Shown here: in pieces, positions 45,293-56,160 of the stretch | How positions within the stretch are numbered: position 1 is the first letter of the stretch | How the letters are laid out: each line of letters opens with the position of its first letter | Assembly: GCF_039555335.1 (NCBI RefSeq) | Contig: NC_092631.1 | Location: forward strand, 13,701,701 to 13,765,700 | Reading direction: 5' to 3' | Source: Amphiura filiformis | Taxonomy: Eukaryota; Echinodermata; Ophiuroidea; Amphilepidida; Amphiuridae | Length of the DNA: 64,000 bases | Made by a program: the position numbers and the translations under genes | Notes under the pieces: generated by a model | The model's input: only the letters and a program-made list of their open reading frames with translations | The model's database searches: none | What the model was told of the DNA's origin: nothing

Positions 45293-46540
45293 ATTCTCGC
45301 TATTCACAATAAGGGCGCCGCCAGGGTTTGCGATGTAATCGTGATGTATCATGGGAAAAGGTCGACATCCAAGTCCGCGCAATACGAATATTACCATGCT
45401 ATTACATAGGAACACGTGACAATATTTTTTAGTTTGTCAAAATAAAGGTGTTACACGCGAATCGATACTCAATAATACTTAATAATGTGATTTGAAATGT
45501 GCACAATTAATTTTTGCGTGTAATACCGTTATATTGACAAACTAAAAAAATATTGTCACGTGTTTCTATGTAATAGCTAGACCCTCCTCGGGTCCATGGA
45601 GAACGACTGGTAATGTAGATTACATAGCATTAAAAATCAACCCAATACATGGACCCTCCCAGTCTGTAAGCAATTTGACTTCCAGTTCCCACAAAATGCT
45701 GGGAGTTCACTTTTACGGTTTTTACGCAATCTTTCTATATACCACGTCCATGTTTTCACTACATTAACGTTTGTGTAAGCGACTAAACAACGATATTGTA
45801 TCCGACCAATCAACGCAGCTTGGCAGCGCGGGGATATTTGAAAAGGCTTCCCTAGCTAAATAATGTGCAAACATTTGCAAACCGCACGCGATAATATACG
45901 CAATATGGACAATAGGCCTAAGTCCGAGTCGAGTGGTTGCCTTTTATTATTGCGCGTACCATGGGTCTATCAGACGCGTGCCACTTGAGCTCAATACCTC
46001 TCAGTTGTTGACAAGTGTCCCATCCGATCTTGCGTCACATCCCGCGGCATAGCTTTGTGCTACCATATTTGAATTGAAACTGGGGCGGGGCTTTCGTAAT
46101 TGACATCGGAATCACCGTGCTTCGTTGAACGAATATTTGGAAGTGAGATCTCTAACAGATTGGTCCAGTCTCGGAATCAGCGCTCAATGGACTTTCGCGT
46201 TCACTTATAATACGAGTATATTTCTATATTGCTGCATGGTTGACTGTGGTGGGTGTAATTAGTGGCGTCGATTTGTGGATGAAGAGGAATGGGCTTTTGG
46301 CATTGAACAAAATAAGGGGGGGGGGTAGAGGACTTTGGCATTTTTTATTTCATAGGGCATTATGTAATTATTTATTGTTACATTATCCAGAGATAGAACC
46401 GAACCGAGACTGGGGGCCAGTCTATGTAATAGCATGGTAATATTCGTATTGCGCGGACTTGGGTGTCGACCTTTTCCCATGATACATCACGATTACATCG
46501 CAAACCGCTGGCGGCGCCCTTATTGTGAATAGCGAGAATT
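45293..46540. mobile_element. Large inverted-repeat element, about 1.25 kb
   Basis: Terminal arms of about 130 bp: aattctcgctattcacaata ... ccatgctattacatagg on the left, mirrored on the right up to gtgaatagcgagaatt. A second nested palindrome (cacgtgacaatattttttag / ctaaaaaaatattgtcacgtg) spans about 45413-45563. No transposase visible. It ends only 34 bases from the donor of a discoidin-domain exon. Confidence 0.9.
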
Positions 46541-46574
46541 AAAACTTAATAAAGATAGGCCTATGTATGCTCAC

Positions 46575-46763
46575 CACTTCATCCTTATTGTAATCAGTAG
46601 CAACCTTCCACGGAAAGTTAGTTGGTTTATACTCGATTTTAAACCTCGTAACCCATTGATGACATGAGTCTCCTGGTCCTTGGCATTCTGCCAGAATCTC
46701 ATTAGTCTTATCGCGTCCCTGTATTATAACTCCTGTTATAATGGTATCGTTCATCAAATCAAC
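46575..46763 (-). CDS. Discoidin (F5/8C) domain exon, middle part
   Basis: 63 codons, phase 0 at both ends, acceptor ttattatttcag and donor gaagtg|gtgagc. Encodes the middle of an F5/8 type C domain: VDLMNDTIITGVIIQGRDK and CHQWVTRFKIEYK are the conserved strands (consensus VDL....I.GV..QGR, QWV..F...Y). The expected last third of the domain (GN.D...., ARYIR..P..W....R.E..GC) should follow on lower coordinates but I could not find it. F5/8C domains bind phospholipids, glycans or collagen in secreted and cell-surface proteins. Confidence 0.9.
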
Positions 46764-47454
46764 CTGAAATAATAATAGTTCACTTTTATTTTCAGGCAAC
46801 GTGATGGAAAGTGTGTTAGAAAAGATCAAATTTACGTGATTTTCATCTTATTCCTGATCTATAGGTGTGTTTGTCCACCTGTCTGTATGCCATGCCCCCC
46901 TCCACCCCTCCCCCCCCCATCGAAATTGGCACGCATGACTTACACAAATAAAACATCAACAACAAGATAGACTTTCCTGACTTTGGCTGTTCTCTAAAAA
47001 TAGATCAAATTAAACACACTCCACATCACACGCACCCACCACATCACATACACCACCTACAACCAACAAAACAATTAAGGGATCCCACACAGCGACATCG
47101 TCTGGGAAATAAATATATTGTACGGCAGGGAAACTATATATTAATCAATACCCGGGCTCAATACACGTGTGTATGCTATGCACGATTTGATATTCAGACG
47201 ATAAATCTTTGGATACCGGGGTAGAAAATAATGAATATCTCCCGTAATTTTTGCTTTATAAAGAAGCCAATTGTAAGGCTTGCACTTGAATATATGTGTT
47301 GAAAGAACATGATAGTCGTTAGCCAGCGTATTGACAAACAACCGTGCGTTTTTCATTCGAAAATTACTCGGGTCACGGTACATAACACGGTACTATAAGT
47401 GCAGTATATACCACTGGTGGAGGCAGTCTAAATGAGATGACGTACCAGGCCCCG

Positions 47455-47930
47455 ACATCTACAGAGATCAGTCACCAGGCTATTGTCAATAGCCTTAGTC
47501 GGATGTCCCTCGGCCCATTATGCGTCTCGAAACTATTTTAGTAGTTTAAAAACAGGTCGGAACAAAATGGCCATGCGTGGCTGTTGAAGAACAAATGGAT
47601 TCGGCCTACCATCATGGCGATTTCTGCCATGAATATGAGGCCTGTCGAGTGCAGATCCGTCGGAGCAGGCTTTTCAATACGGAATAAATGCTAACCTGAT
47701 CGTGACATCATCCAAGCAGCAAAGTTCATTTCCCATTGAAAAAGCGTTATCCGACGGATCTGCAGTCGACCATTCTGATATATCGGGGCGATGACACACA
47801 GCCACGCATGGCCATTGTGTTCCCACCTGTTTAATAGTTTTTAAACGCATAATAGGCTGAAGGACATCCGACTAAATCTAATGACATTAGCCTGTGACTG
47901 ACCTCTGTACGGTCAGCGAGCATACATACG
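47455..47930. mobile_element. Inverted-repeat element nested in the composite
   Basis: Left catctacagagatcagtcac with gtcggatgtcc pairs with right ggacatccgac and gtgactgacctctgta. Further inner pairs: ggccatgcgtggctgt / acagccacgcatggcca, gatccgtcgga / tccgacggatc. Confidence 0.85.
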
Positions 47931-47947
47931 CCATTGTTATCTGCTTT

Positions 47948-48422
47948 AGAGGGCGCAACACTAAATCACTCCGCATTTTATGTAACAACGAAATTCGGCT
48001 AATATAGTCCATAGTGAATATGAGATTGTAGCGACCATATCTACCGACATGTTCACTTTAAATCACTCAATATTGGCTCATATGAATTCGACAAGTGTCT
48101 TTAATAATAACAACATGCAGAAAAAAACTGGACAATTGATCTCAAAAGCAATTCTCTGTGGCGGATTAAGAAAACCCGATTTTGAAATGTGAGTGGTGAG
48201 TTTAGTATATTTTTAGCTATTTTTTTTGCACCGCAAAATAGCGAAAAAAGTCAATGGTCATCGATATATGCCGACAAAAGTTTTGGAGTCTAGAGAAACA
48301 GAGCTTTAATTTGATACCAAATTTATTTTGCCAAGTATTGCAGGGACGCCAGAAATGGCGCTTGAAGTAGGCCGAATTCACACGTTATCCTATGGGACGC
48401 TGAATTAGTGCTGCGCCCCCTT
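47948..48422 (+). mobile_element. 475 bp element, copy 1 (agagggcgcaacactaa ends)
   Basis: Bounded by short inverted ends, agagggcgcaacactaa and ttagtgctgcgccccctt. Nearly identical to 49069-49543 in the same orientation. Confidence 0.9.
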
Positions 48423-49068
48423 GTAACGGCCGTCGTTATGAACGCGTTCCTTTTACATTCTTCGCGCAAAATAAGAGATTCGCTTCACAAAATGTGTTCT
48501 ATTTCAATCATGATGATAAACAAAGATTACAAAAAGTCATCCCCATGAAAAAATTATTGGAAAAAACACTTTATTGGCCGAGTAGGCGCCTGCAAAGTCT
48601 AGATATGCGTCCAAAAAATACTCAAAAAGGCTCAAAAATGGATTTTAAGGTTAATAGACATTGTTAATCTGCATGAAGCCGTTTTGCTGAATATTCAGTA
48701 GGCCTACGCAAAAAGATCGTAATTGTTACCACTGGAACGGGGGGGTATTTATACTTCAGACTTAGTAATAAATGATTTCCAAAACAAAATGGGAACATTG
48801 ATAATCTAGAAAAGAAATTCAACTTGGTTCAAAGACGTGCTCAAATTGTCGTCTGTCACTAAGTTTGTGAGTTTTGTATAAACTTTCGCATATTGGAGGA
48901 AAAGTCGAAATATTCGATTTTCGGCATTTCGGCACTGATCTTTAAAACATCATTTCTCTTGAACGGAATGTCGCAGAGACATGAAATCTTCGGTGTTGAG
49001 CTTCAAATTTTCTCTAGTTTACTTAATGAGTAATAAATGTGGATTTTGAAAACTTTTAACACCTTATA

Positions 49069-49543
49069 AGAGGGCGCAACACTAAATCACTCCGCATTTT
49101 ATGTAACAACGAAATTCGGCTAATATAGTCCATAGTGAATATGAGATTGTAGCGACCATATCTACCGACATGTTCACTTTAAATCACTCAATATTGGCTC
49201 ATATGAATTCGACAAGTGTCTTTAATAATAACATGCAGAAAAAAACTGGACAATTGATCTCAAAAGCAATTCTCTGTGGCGGATTAAGAGAAAACCCGAT
49301 TTTGAAATGTGAGTGGTGAGTTTAGTATATTTTTAGCTATTTTTTTTGCACCGCAAAATAGCGAAAAAAGTCAATGGTCATCGATATATGCCGACAAAAG
49401 TTTTGGAGTCTAGAGAAACAGAGCTTTAATTTGATACCAAATTTATTTTGCCAAGTATTGCAGGGACGCCAGAAATGGCGCTTGAAGTAGGCCGAATTCA
49501 CACGTTATCCTATGGGACGCTGAATTAGTGCTGCGCCCCCTTT
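49069..49543 (+). mobile_element. 475 bp element, copy 2
   Basis: Matches copy 1 over its whole length with only small indels (aataacaacatgc versus aataacatgc; attaagaaaa versus attaagagaaaa). The 650 bp between the copies is AT-rich with no ORF. Confidence 0.9.
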
Positions 49544-50022
49544 AGACCGCCTCTACGATAGTCTCCTACACAGCCAGTTTGTGTTAGTCGGTACACTCGT
49601 CGATCCTGTATGTTCGTGATAACCACATACAGTCTGGCCCGAGACTACCTCCACGAGGGTCTACGCTGCGCTATTTAAAATCTGTATTTCAAGTGGTCAC
49701 TTTTTCAGCTCAAGACGCACGCTAGTTTCTCAAGACGCTAGCTATCAACGATAATATCTGTTGAACATATATGTTCAAGTGCAAGGAACCAGGTCTGGTT
49801 TCTTTATACAAAATCATTTACGGGAGATATTCATCATTTTCTACACCGGTGCCCAAAGATTTATCGTCTGAATATCAATCGTGCATAGCACATTTACGTG
49901 TATCGATCCCGTGTATTCATTTCAGTGTCTCTGGTGGTATAATGTAATTATTAACCGGGCGATGTCGGTGTGTGACACTGTGTCCCATCCACGTACCCTA
50001 CACACAAACACAGCACACAAAC

Positions 50023-50198
50023 CTGAATCCACTGTTGTGTATTAAGATGCAAAGCCACCCAAGCACCTGGTTCGTCATTAACTGGCACAGCATTGAGACG
50101 TGCGTTTGATGGCGAAAATTGATCATACAGCTGAGATGAAGTTGTTATCTGATTGTCTAGAATTGTGCCGCTTTCCATTCCAAGTTTGTCCCTACACA
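50023..50198 (-). CDS. Discoidin (F5/8C) domain exon, first part
   Basis: Acceptor ctttcgcgtag and donor ggattcag|gtttgt. Enters in phase 1 and leaves in phase 0. It encodes the start of an F5/8C domain: the first Cys (CRDKLGMESGTILDNQITTS), the conserved NARLN block, then GAWVALHLNTQQWIQ, which continues as VDL in the 46763 exon. Exon phases and the family pattern fit together without gaps. Confidence 0.92.
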
Positions 50199-50284
50199 CT
50201 ACGCGAAAGTACGAGAATGGTCACATGCAATAGGGCAATTGATTATTATGTAAAAGAAAGAACGAATCAGAACTTGAGACACGT

Positions 50285-50415
50285 GCATGATGGATGATGA
50301 TGATGGTGAATCGTGATGATGATTAAATGATGAAGATGATGATAATGATGATATGAAGACGACGAGGATGTCGATTATGACGGTGATGATGATGATGATG
50401 AGAAGGTGGAGGATG
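50285..50415. repeat. (GAT)n-rich microsatellite
   Basis: Imperfect gatgat repeats with gac/ggt variants over about 130 bases, in the intron between the EGF and discoidin exons. Confidence 0.9.
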
Positions 50416-50810
50416 AATTACGAACATTGCCAAGATCGCGATAGACGAATCCAATTTCACGCATTCCTACACCTCAATGGCAGCCATAGCTGGGTCCCCG
50501 TCGGCTCCATCTCACCTAAAATGTGAAATGATGCGGCCTTGGAGGGTATTTTAACTGATGATTCTATCACCCGTGTTAGACAAAAGAATGATGACAGTTT
50601 ACATGGTTTACAACACAAAATAATCTAACATCGAATTTTAAGCAGCTTTAATCCACCCAATTGGGCAGTCACAACAACCAGTTTGGTACTGCGAGAACCC
50701 AGTAATGACTTGGCTCGTTGGATTCGTCTATAGGCCTACAATAACTTGAATGAAAGTTTATGATGTAACTTGCCGCGAGGCTGAGCTTTTCAACATTGAA
50801 ATAAACTCAC

Positions 50811-51008
50811 CTCTGCCACAAAGTTTTCCCGACCAGCCTTCATATAGCACACAATGACATGTATACCCCACGTTAGTGTCGTCCAAAACACACGTCGCAT
50901 TGTTTTGACACGGGTTATTGCAACATGGGTTTGTATCGCAACCAGGAGTTGTAGCGGTTGAAGTAGATATGGGAGTCGTAATAGGCACAATGGTAGTTGG
51001 AGCGGTAA
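50811..51008 (-). CDS. EGF-like domain exon with Thr-rich linker
   Basis: A phase 1-1 exon, as is usual for EGF modules (acceptor tttgtttttgtag, donor ggcagag|gtgagt). It starts with a Thr/Pro/Ser-rich linker (APTTIVPITTPISTSTATTP) suited to O-glycosylation. An EGF-like domain follows: CDTNPCCNNPCQNNATC, then GYTCHCVLYEGWSGKLC. The cysteine pattern fits, with an extra Cys after NP. It joins the discoidin exon as LCGR-V-CRDKLGMESG with exact phase. Confidence 0.92.
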
Positions 51009-51134
51009 CTACAAAAACAAAGAAGTAGTAATATGGACTTTATAGACATTTATGAATATTCATGACCTCGTTCATGAATATTAATGAGATGAGCATCACT
51101 TATTAACATATCTGGATAGTCATAAAGTGGGCAT

Positions 51135-51350
51135 GATTTCAAGACACAATTGACGCATTTCGCTACGCATTTTGTTATGCAACTGACGCATTTCACGGCG
51201 CAATTGACGCATTTCGTTGTGCAATCGACGCATTGCACGACACAATTGATGCATTTGGACACATTTCGTTACACAACTCATTTTGATGCATTTCATTGTG
51301 CAATCAACGCATTTTGCCGCATTGCGTGACGCAATTGACACGTTTTTTGT
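51135..51350. repeat. Degenerate 21 bp tandem repeat
   Basis: Units like caattgacgcatttcgttgt, varied by cgacgcattgcacgacac and so on, about ten copies, in the intron before the EGF exon. The open frames across it (Cys-rich on the minus strand) follow from the repeat. Confidence 0.8.
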
Positions 51351-51967
51351 GTTTTGTTGTTGTTTGTTTTGTTTTTTATATCGGGTGGGGTGATTTGGTG
51401 TTGTATAATAGCTACAGAATTAAGGAGTCCAAACAAAATAAAAACAATTCTTAAAAACAAAACGCTTTAAGACTAACTTTTTTTACATGATTAAAGATAT
51501 CACGAAAAATTATTTCGAAATTATTTCGAATATGCAGATATGATAATCAACCACGACTCCTCATTAATATGCAGTTATGTTTGTTGGCTACGCCCCCTCA
51601 TTAATATTCATAAATGTCTCTAGAGTCCTTATTACTACTCAAGGACGATAAAAGTAAAGGTTTGGCTACAAAACGATTCTCTTATAAACGCATCTATGCA
51701 CAGTTTCCACCTCGATACACCTGAGCACACAATTTCGTCCAAGCAAGCAGTGCCTTGTCTCTACACAGTCTGTATTTACATTACACGGCCACGGTTGAGT
51801 GCATAGCAAGAGCTCTTCATTCAATCAAAAAAATTTTTATATCGAACGAATGTAGCCTACAACATTTTTCCCGATATCCATAAAAAAAATCCAAGTTTCA
51901 AACCTGATTTGTCAAACATTTACGATACGAATTCTGAAATATAAACAAAGGCTTTTACAAACTTTAC
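51351..51967. other. Intron sequence, AT-rich
   Basis: Nothing recognised. ttcatgaatattaatgag-type words at both sides (51052-51090 and 51562-51618) hint at an old inverted repeat around the 21 bp array. Confidence 0.45.
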
Positions 51968-52258
51968 TTTCACATGGGCATCCCAGGAGACACTTGAAAG
52001 AGTCATTCCTCCAAGAATTCCTTGATGTTAACATCCCAGGGTTATCTGCAAACCAGTGGCCATCAGATGCAGAATACGGCTTACAGGGTAACGGTGAGCC
52101 GATGCCACCGTTTACATTATGAGCGGCTAGAACTCGGGTACAGTTGCAACGGATTTCGTCGTTTGATGATAACGCCCATCTGAGTTGGTGGCCATGGGTG
52201 GGATCACTGCGTAGCCTCAGCAAGCCAGTATTCCCGCTGGTATAATAAAGGTTAAGAC
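51968..52258 (-). CDS. Extracellular-type exon upstream of EGF domain, unknown module
   Basis: Open stretch of about 97 codons. The donor (catgtgaaa|gtaaag) is in phase 1, matching the EGF exon, so it probably belongs to the same transcript. Sequence features: GLLRLRSDPTHGHQLRWALS, NDEIRCNCTRVLAAHNVNGG, SDGHWFADNPG and FKCLLGCPCE, with two possible N-glycosylation sites (NCT, NDS). I recognise no domain. Two acceptors are possible: gtaccccacag (start 52258, phase 1) and tttattataccag (start 52236, phase 2); they need different frames in the preceding exon. Confidence 0.6.
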
Positions 52259-52490
52259 CTGTGGGGTACAAATGTATCATATTCCTCGTTAATATCGCAA
52301 AACATTAATTTCTATGTTAACGTACCTTCGATGCCTTTTTAAAGTCAGTTCTTGTTTTGTCTTTACATCACCCGATACCATGTTCGCAATCAACATGTCT
52401 TCATCAGATTACATGTAGGAGGAATCTTCGAGAAAATACTTATCGTTTTCATGAGCTTTGGCTCTCTATGATATTTTTACGCAAAGCAAG

Positions 52491-52900
52491 CTAAATTCTG
52501 TAACACTTTTTAAACACTGCAAGGTGTTTAATTTTTCATATACACAGTAAAGGTATAGGACACCTAAACACCAGAGTAAACACAAAGTAAACACATAAAC
52601 ACAAAGAGTAAACACATGATGAGAGTATTTAGATTCTAAACATTCAACATGTTTACTTTCATATTGATCGGAAAGTAAATGCACATGTGTTTACTTTGTA
52701 AACATTTGGTGTGTTTACTTTCTAAACAATTTTGAAAGTAAACATGTTGAATGTTTAGAATCTAAATACTCTCATATGTTTACTCTTTGTGTTTATGTGT
52801 TTACTTTGTGTTCACTTTGGTGTTTAGGTGTCCTATACCTTTACTGTGTAAATGAAAAATTAAACAGCTTGCAGTGTTTAAAAATTGTTACAGAAACCCT
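52491..52900. mobile_element. Palindromic MITE in intron of the EGF/discoidin gene
   Basis: Arms of about 180 bp: acagtaaaggtataggacac, then ctaaacacc, agtaaacac runs and tctaaacattcaacatg, mirrored on the right and ending at gtgtcctatacctttactgt. The centre is rich in gtttact/agtaaac words. Confidence 0.92.
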
Positions 52901-52955
52901 AAACACTTGGATTTACAGTGTATAGACCGAACATTTTAAGTTGTTTAATACTTAC

Positions 52956-53062
52956 CATACACCCACATGAACATCTGAACCGATGTACTTATCCAAGACA
53001 ACAATTTGCCATTCAAATCCATGTTGTTCATAAATAGCAAAGTTAAATAAAATGGTATTTTT
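52956..53062 (-). CDS. Candidate upstream exon of the EGF/discoidin gene, two readings
   Basis: A strong donor, gtgtatg|gtaagt, ends at 52956. Reading 1 (phase 1) starts at ATG 53031-53029 with an upstream in-frame stop and gives MNNMDLNGKLLSWISTSVQM plus a hydrophobic FMWVY, a possible signal peptide. Reading 2 (phase 2) runs from an acceptor near 53063 (atgttaag) and gives YEQHGFEWQIVVLDKYIG then SDVHVGV, which looks like a folded domain; it joins the alternative 52236 acceptor in frame. The sequence alone does not decide. Reading 2 would place the N terminus further upstream. Confidence 0.4.
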
Positions 53063-53462
53063 CTTAACATACATAAATTTGGATTAAAAACTGTCAAATT
53101 TGCATAGTCCAAATGTGCGTCAGAGTTGTTGATGAAAGATAGGCCTAGGCCTATAATATGCTATCCATGACCTAACCAGCGTCTTGATTCAAGACAAGAC
53201 TCAAAATAATACTTTCAATACCATGCAATGAGAGTTTGAGGCTTATTATTACAGAAAAGGCGAACTTCTAATTACTTGAGTACACCATTATACATGCCAT
53301 ACTGCACGGATTCACTTCAGTAATTTCCATTAAAAAGATTGAATTTGTGTATTACTATAATTAATATTCTAATAAAAGGTGGTCGCGCGGTGTGTTATTA
53401 ATTATAGCTATATATTATTGGGTGTATCCTACGTGTAAAAAAATACCAATCAAACACTAATT
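53063..53462. other. Intron or 5' flank of the EGF/discoidin gene
   Basis: AT-rich, no structure recognised. Confidence 0.4.
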
Positions 53463-53562
53463 CTAACCCTAACCCCAACCTTTATCCTAACCCTTAACCT
53501 AACCCTTACCCTAACCTTAACCCTAAATCTTAACCCTAATCCTGACCCTAACCCTAATCGAA
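53463..53562 (+). repeat. Interstitial telomere-like (CCCTAA)-type stretch
   Basis: About 100 bases of degenerate taaccctaacc, ccttaacc, ccctaatc words, roughly 14 hexamer-like units. The TTAGGG form is the usual animal telomere repeat. Shorter traces are at 2940-3000, 6575-6590 and 63040-63065. Confidence 0.8.
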
Positions 53563-53636
53563 TTAGTATTTCGTGCTCTCCTAGCCTAAACCTATTATTG
53601 TCTGTGGCTCACGAATCATGAAGACAACATTAATCA

Positions 53637-54090
53637 TTTACTCATGTGTACAGGGTGTCCATGAAAGAGGCAAGAGCTATATCGTCATTTACTCATGTGT
53701 ACAGGGTGTCCATGAAAGAGACAAGAGCTATATCGTCATTTACTCATGTGCATCGGGTGTCCATGAAAGAGACAAGAGCTCATCGTCATCTACTCATGTG
53801 TACAGGGTGTCCATGAAAGAGGCAAGAGCTATATCGTCATTTACTCATGTGTACAGGGTGTCCATGAAAGAGGCAAGAGCTATATCGTCATTTACTCATG
53901 TGTACAGGGTGTCAATGAAAGAGGCAAGAGCTATATCGTCATTTACTCATGTGTACAGGGTGTCCATGAAAGAGGCAAGAGCTATATCGTCATTTACTCA
54001 TGTGTACAGGGTGTCAATGAAAGAGACAAGAGATATATCGTCATTTACTCATGTGTACAGGGTGTCCATGAAAAAGGCACGAGCTAAAAT
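53637..54090 (+). repeat. Tandem array, 51 bp unit, about 9 copies
   Basis: Unit: tttactcatgtgtacagggt + gtccatgaaagaggcaagag + ctatatcgtca. Copies vary at tccatg/tcaatg and gaggc/gagac. The unit is a multiple of three, so an open frame of 167 codons crosses it; not a gene. Confidence 0.95.
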
Positions 54091-56160
54091 TGTCGGAAAC
54101 TTGAATATGTGGGTATATTAGTTGATGAGGTTAAGGAATAAAATAGCTATCACATGAATTTTGACATTAAATGGTCAATTTTACTAGGAAATTTGCCAAA
54201 TTTTACTCTAATAATGCTCATAAAAGTTGTACACAATATAGTCGTGTACATTTATTATAGCTATATTATTATTGTCCATGGTTCATGCATACATTCGATC
54301 ATGGCAGTAAACAGCATGAATCATTAATCACATTTATAAATTAATCACATTAATCAAGGTGTCCATCACAAAAGAGATGTAGCATATGAACCTTTAATTT
54401 GTGGAGATATAAATAGTCAATGATGTTAAGGAATAAACAGCTATCAAATACTTTTTATTTTGACCATTGACAAGTTGTCAATTATTCTACGAAAATATCT
54501 CATTTTTTCAATCCGTGGAATCATGATGCAGTCATGTCTACAGTAGAATTCATCTCGACCTTTGCAGGACTTAACCCCATTAAAAGCTATTAAACCAAGA
54601 TAACACTCATTGAAACAGCTCAACTGATTAAATCGGATCTTCTCTGGTTGTGCACAAGTGACTGTTTTCATGTGCGATATCGCAATAAATCTGGTATTCA
54701 TAGCTTCAGTTGGGTAACCGATTACAAAGGAAACGAAAGGAAACAATGTTATGTGTGGCTTTGTTCACGAAATCAGACAATGTCGTGCTTTTTGTAAACC
54801 AGCATTCTTGAAAATGAGCAACATAATGATTTTTGACTTAACACGGTTTAGAAATAATTTCTTCATATTTTTGGTGTTATCTGTCGTTTACATGTCCTTC
54901 CTAAAACACAAAAGTACGACCCTCTCCAAACACCTAAATTAGCTAAAAATTTAGGACATGTTACAAAACTTTATTTTCTAGAACCTATTTAGAATAATTT
55001 AAATGTAGCTTTTACCGGTTTTTTTGTGGCATCCTTCAGAAGTGAGCGGTCCGATACCAATATTTTCGGTCAAATCTCCATTCAAATAACACGGGGAGTT
55101 GGCTAGCTATGCCTTGCCCTCACTCATATTTTTACAAAAGTACGACCATTTCTGAACATCTAACCTAGCTGTAATTTTAGGTCATGTTAGAGAAATATAT
55201 TTGCTAGAAGTTTTGGAGAATAAATAAAATATTGGCTGGTTATTTTTCACACAGTGATGTTAACTAGGCAAGTGTCCAATCTCCCAACATACATCATTTG
55301 TAGGGGTCACGCGTCAATGGTGAGAGCACTGTGTATTGTGTATAGGAAAACGGACAGTAACTGCAGTATGTGCCAATCAATATGCAAATCAATGCTCACG
55401 ATGCGTCTCTGCTGTAGTATGCCAGCAAAGAAAACAGCACATGAAGACTTTCCTGACTTTGGACCACCACCACCACCATCGCCATTTTGTTTGAGCCTGG
55501 TCCCATCAGGACCCAAGCGTGTCTCCACACGGAGCGACCGTTGAAACAAACAAACAAACAAACAAACCACCACACACGCAACGCACATTTACTGGAGCAA
55601 TCACAGCACATGTGGCTTATGTTTGTAATATTGTACGTTGCTACCAGCCAGCAAAGTAAACATCAATGTAGACTTTCCTGACTATGGATGCTCCGCGCAT
55701 AGTAACACGCCTGCTTAATTTGCACATGTGCGGCGGAATCAATATCATTTTATGACCTTGATGGGTTTGGATGATTTTTTTACAAAAATTGTATTAACAA
55801 ATTCTGCAGACCCTCTTTCTGGAAAATACCAGCCTTTCTAACAAAATTAGCCCTTAATCGGGTTTACACCAAAGTCTTGGAATTTCGTTTTTTCCATGGT
55901 GGCTTCCAACTTGGAAATGGGGTTGGGGAAAATTTCTTGAAGTATAGTGAATGCAGCACCTTATGGCGACAGAATAAGTTTATGGTACAAATGCGCGCGA
56001 AGTATGTGAAAACGTTTGGCATTTGAAGTTAAACTGGTGAAATGTGATGCAAAAGTGGAATAAATTCTCGTGAAGTGCGCAAAAATTAGCATTTTAGGCT
56101 AAAATGGCCAAATATGAGATTAATTTGGTCAGAAACCAACATACAGGCGTCAAACTTTCG
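54091..56160. other. Intergenic with weak direct repeats
   Basis: gttaaggaataaa..agctatcaaa words recur at about 54130 and 54430. aaacacctaa.ttagct..aatttaggacatgtta (54925) recurs near 55155. A (caaa)n run lies at 55545-55565. The Cys-containing minus-strand open frame at 54444-54746 has no supported splice context. Confidence 0.5.

Larger units (their letters stand above)
47140..49930. repeat. Composite structure with about 220 bp inverted arms
   Basis: The left arm 47140-47360 (gatattcagacgataaatct, gaatatctcccgtaat, tagtcgttagccagcg) is mirrored by 49705-49930 (agatttatcgtctgaatatc, acgggagatattcatc). Identity is roughly three quarters by eye. Everything between may be one old transposon plus later insertions. 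Confidence 0.75.
46764..50022. other. Intron of the EGF/discoidin gene, packed with repeats
   Basis: About 3.3 kb. It holds a composite structure bounded by inverted arms (47140-49930), which contains an inverted-repeat element (47455-47930) and two direct copies of a 475 bp element. 46890-47130 is C-rich then AT-rich with no feature. Confidence 0.85.

Noticed and set aside
47948-49543. Direct 475 bp copies as a pair of LTRs
   Set aside because: They lack TG...CA ends and a primer site or ORF between them, and each has its own short inverted ends, so twin MITE-type elements fit better.
53618-54121. 167-codon open frame with repeated VIYSCVQGVHER / MKEARAISSFTHVYRVS
   Set aside because: Product of the 51 bp tandem array; the peptide switches frame when a unit has an indel, which coding selection would not allow.
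54444-54746. Minus-strand frame with several Cys upstream of the EGF/discoidin gene as an extra exon
   Set aside because: No convincing acceptor and donor in phase, no recognised domain, and it lies in a zone of weak direct repeats.
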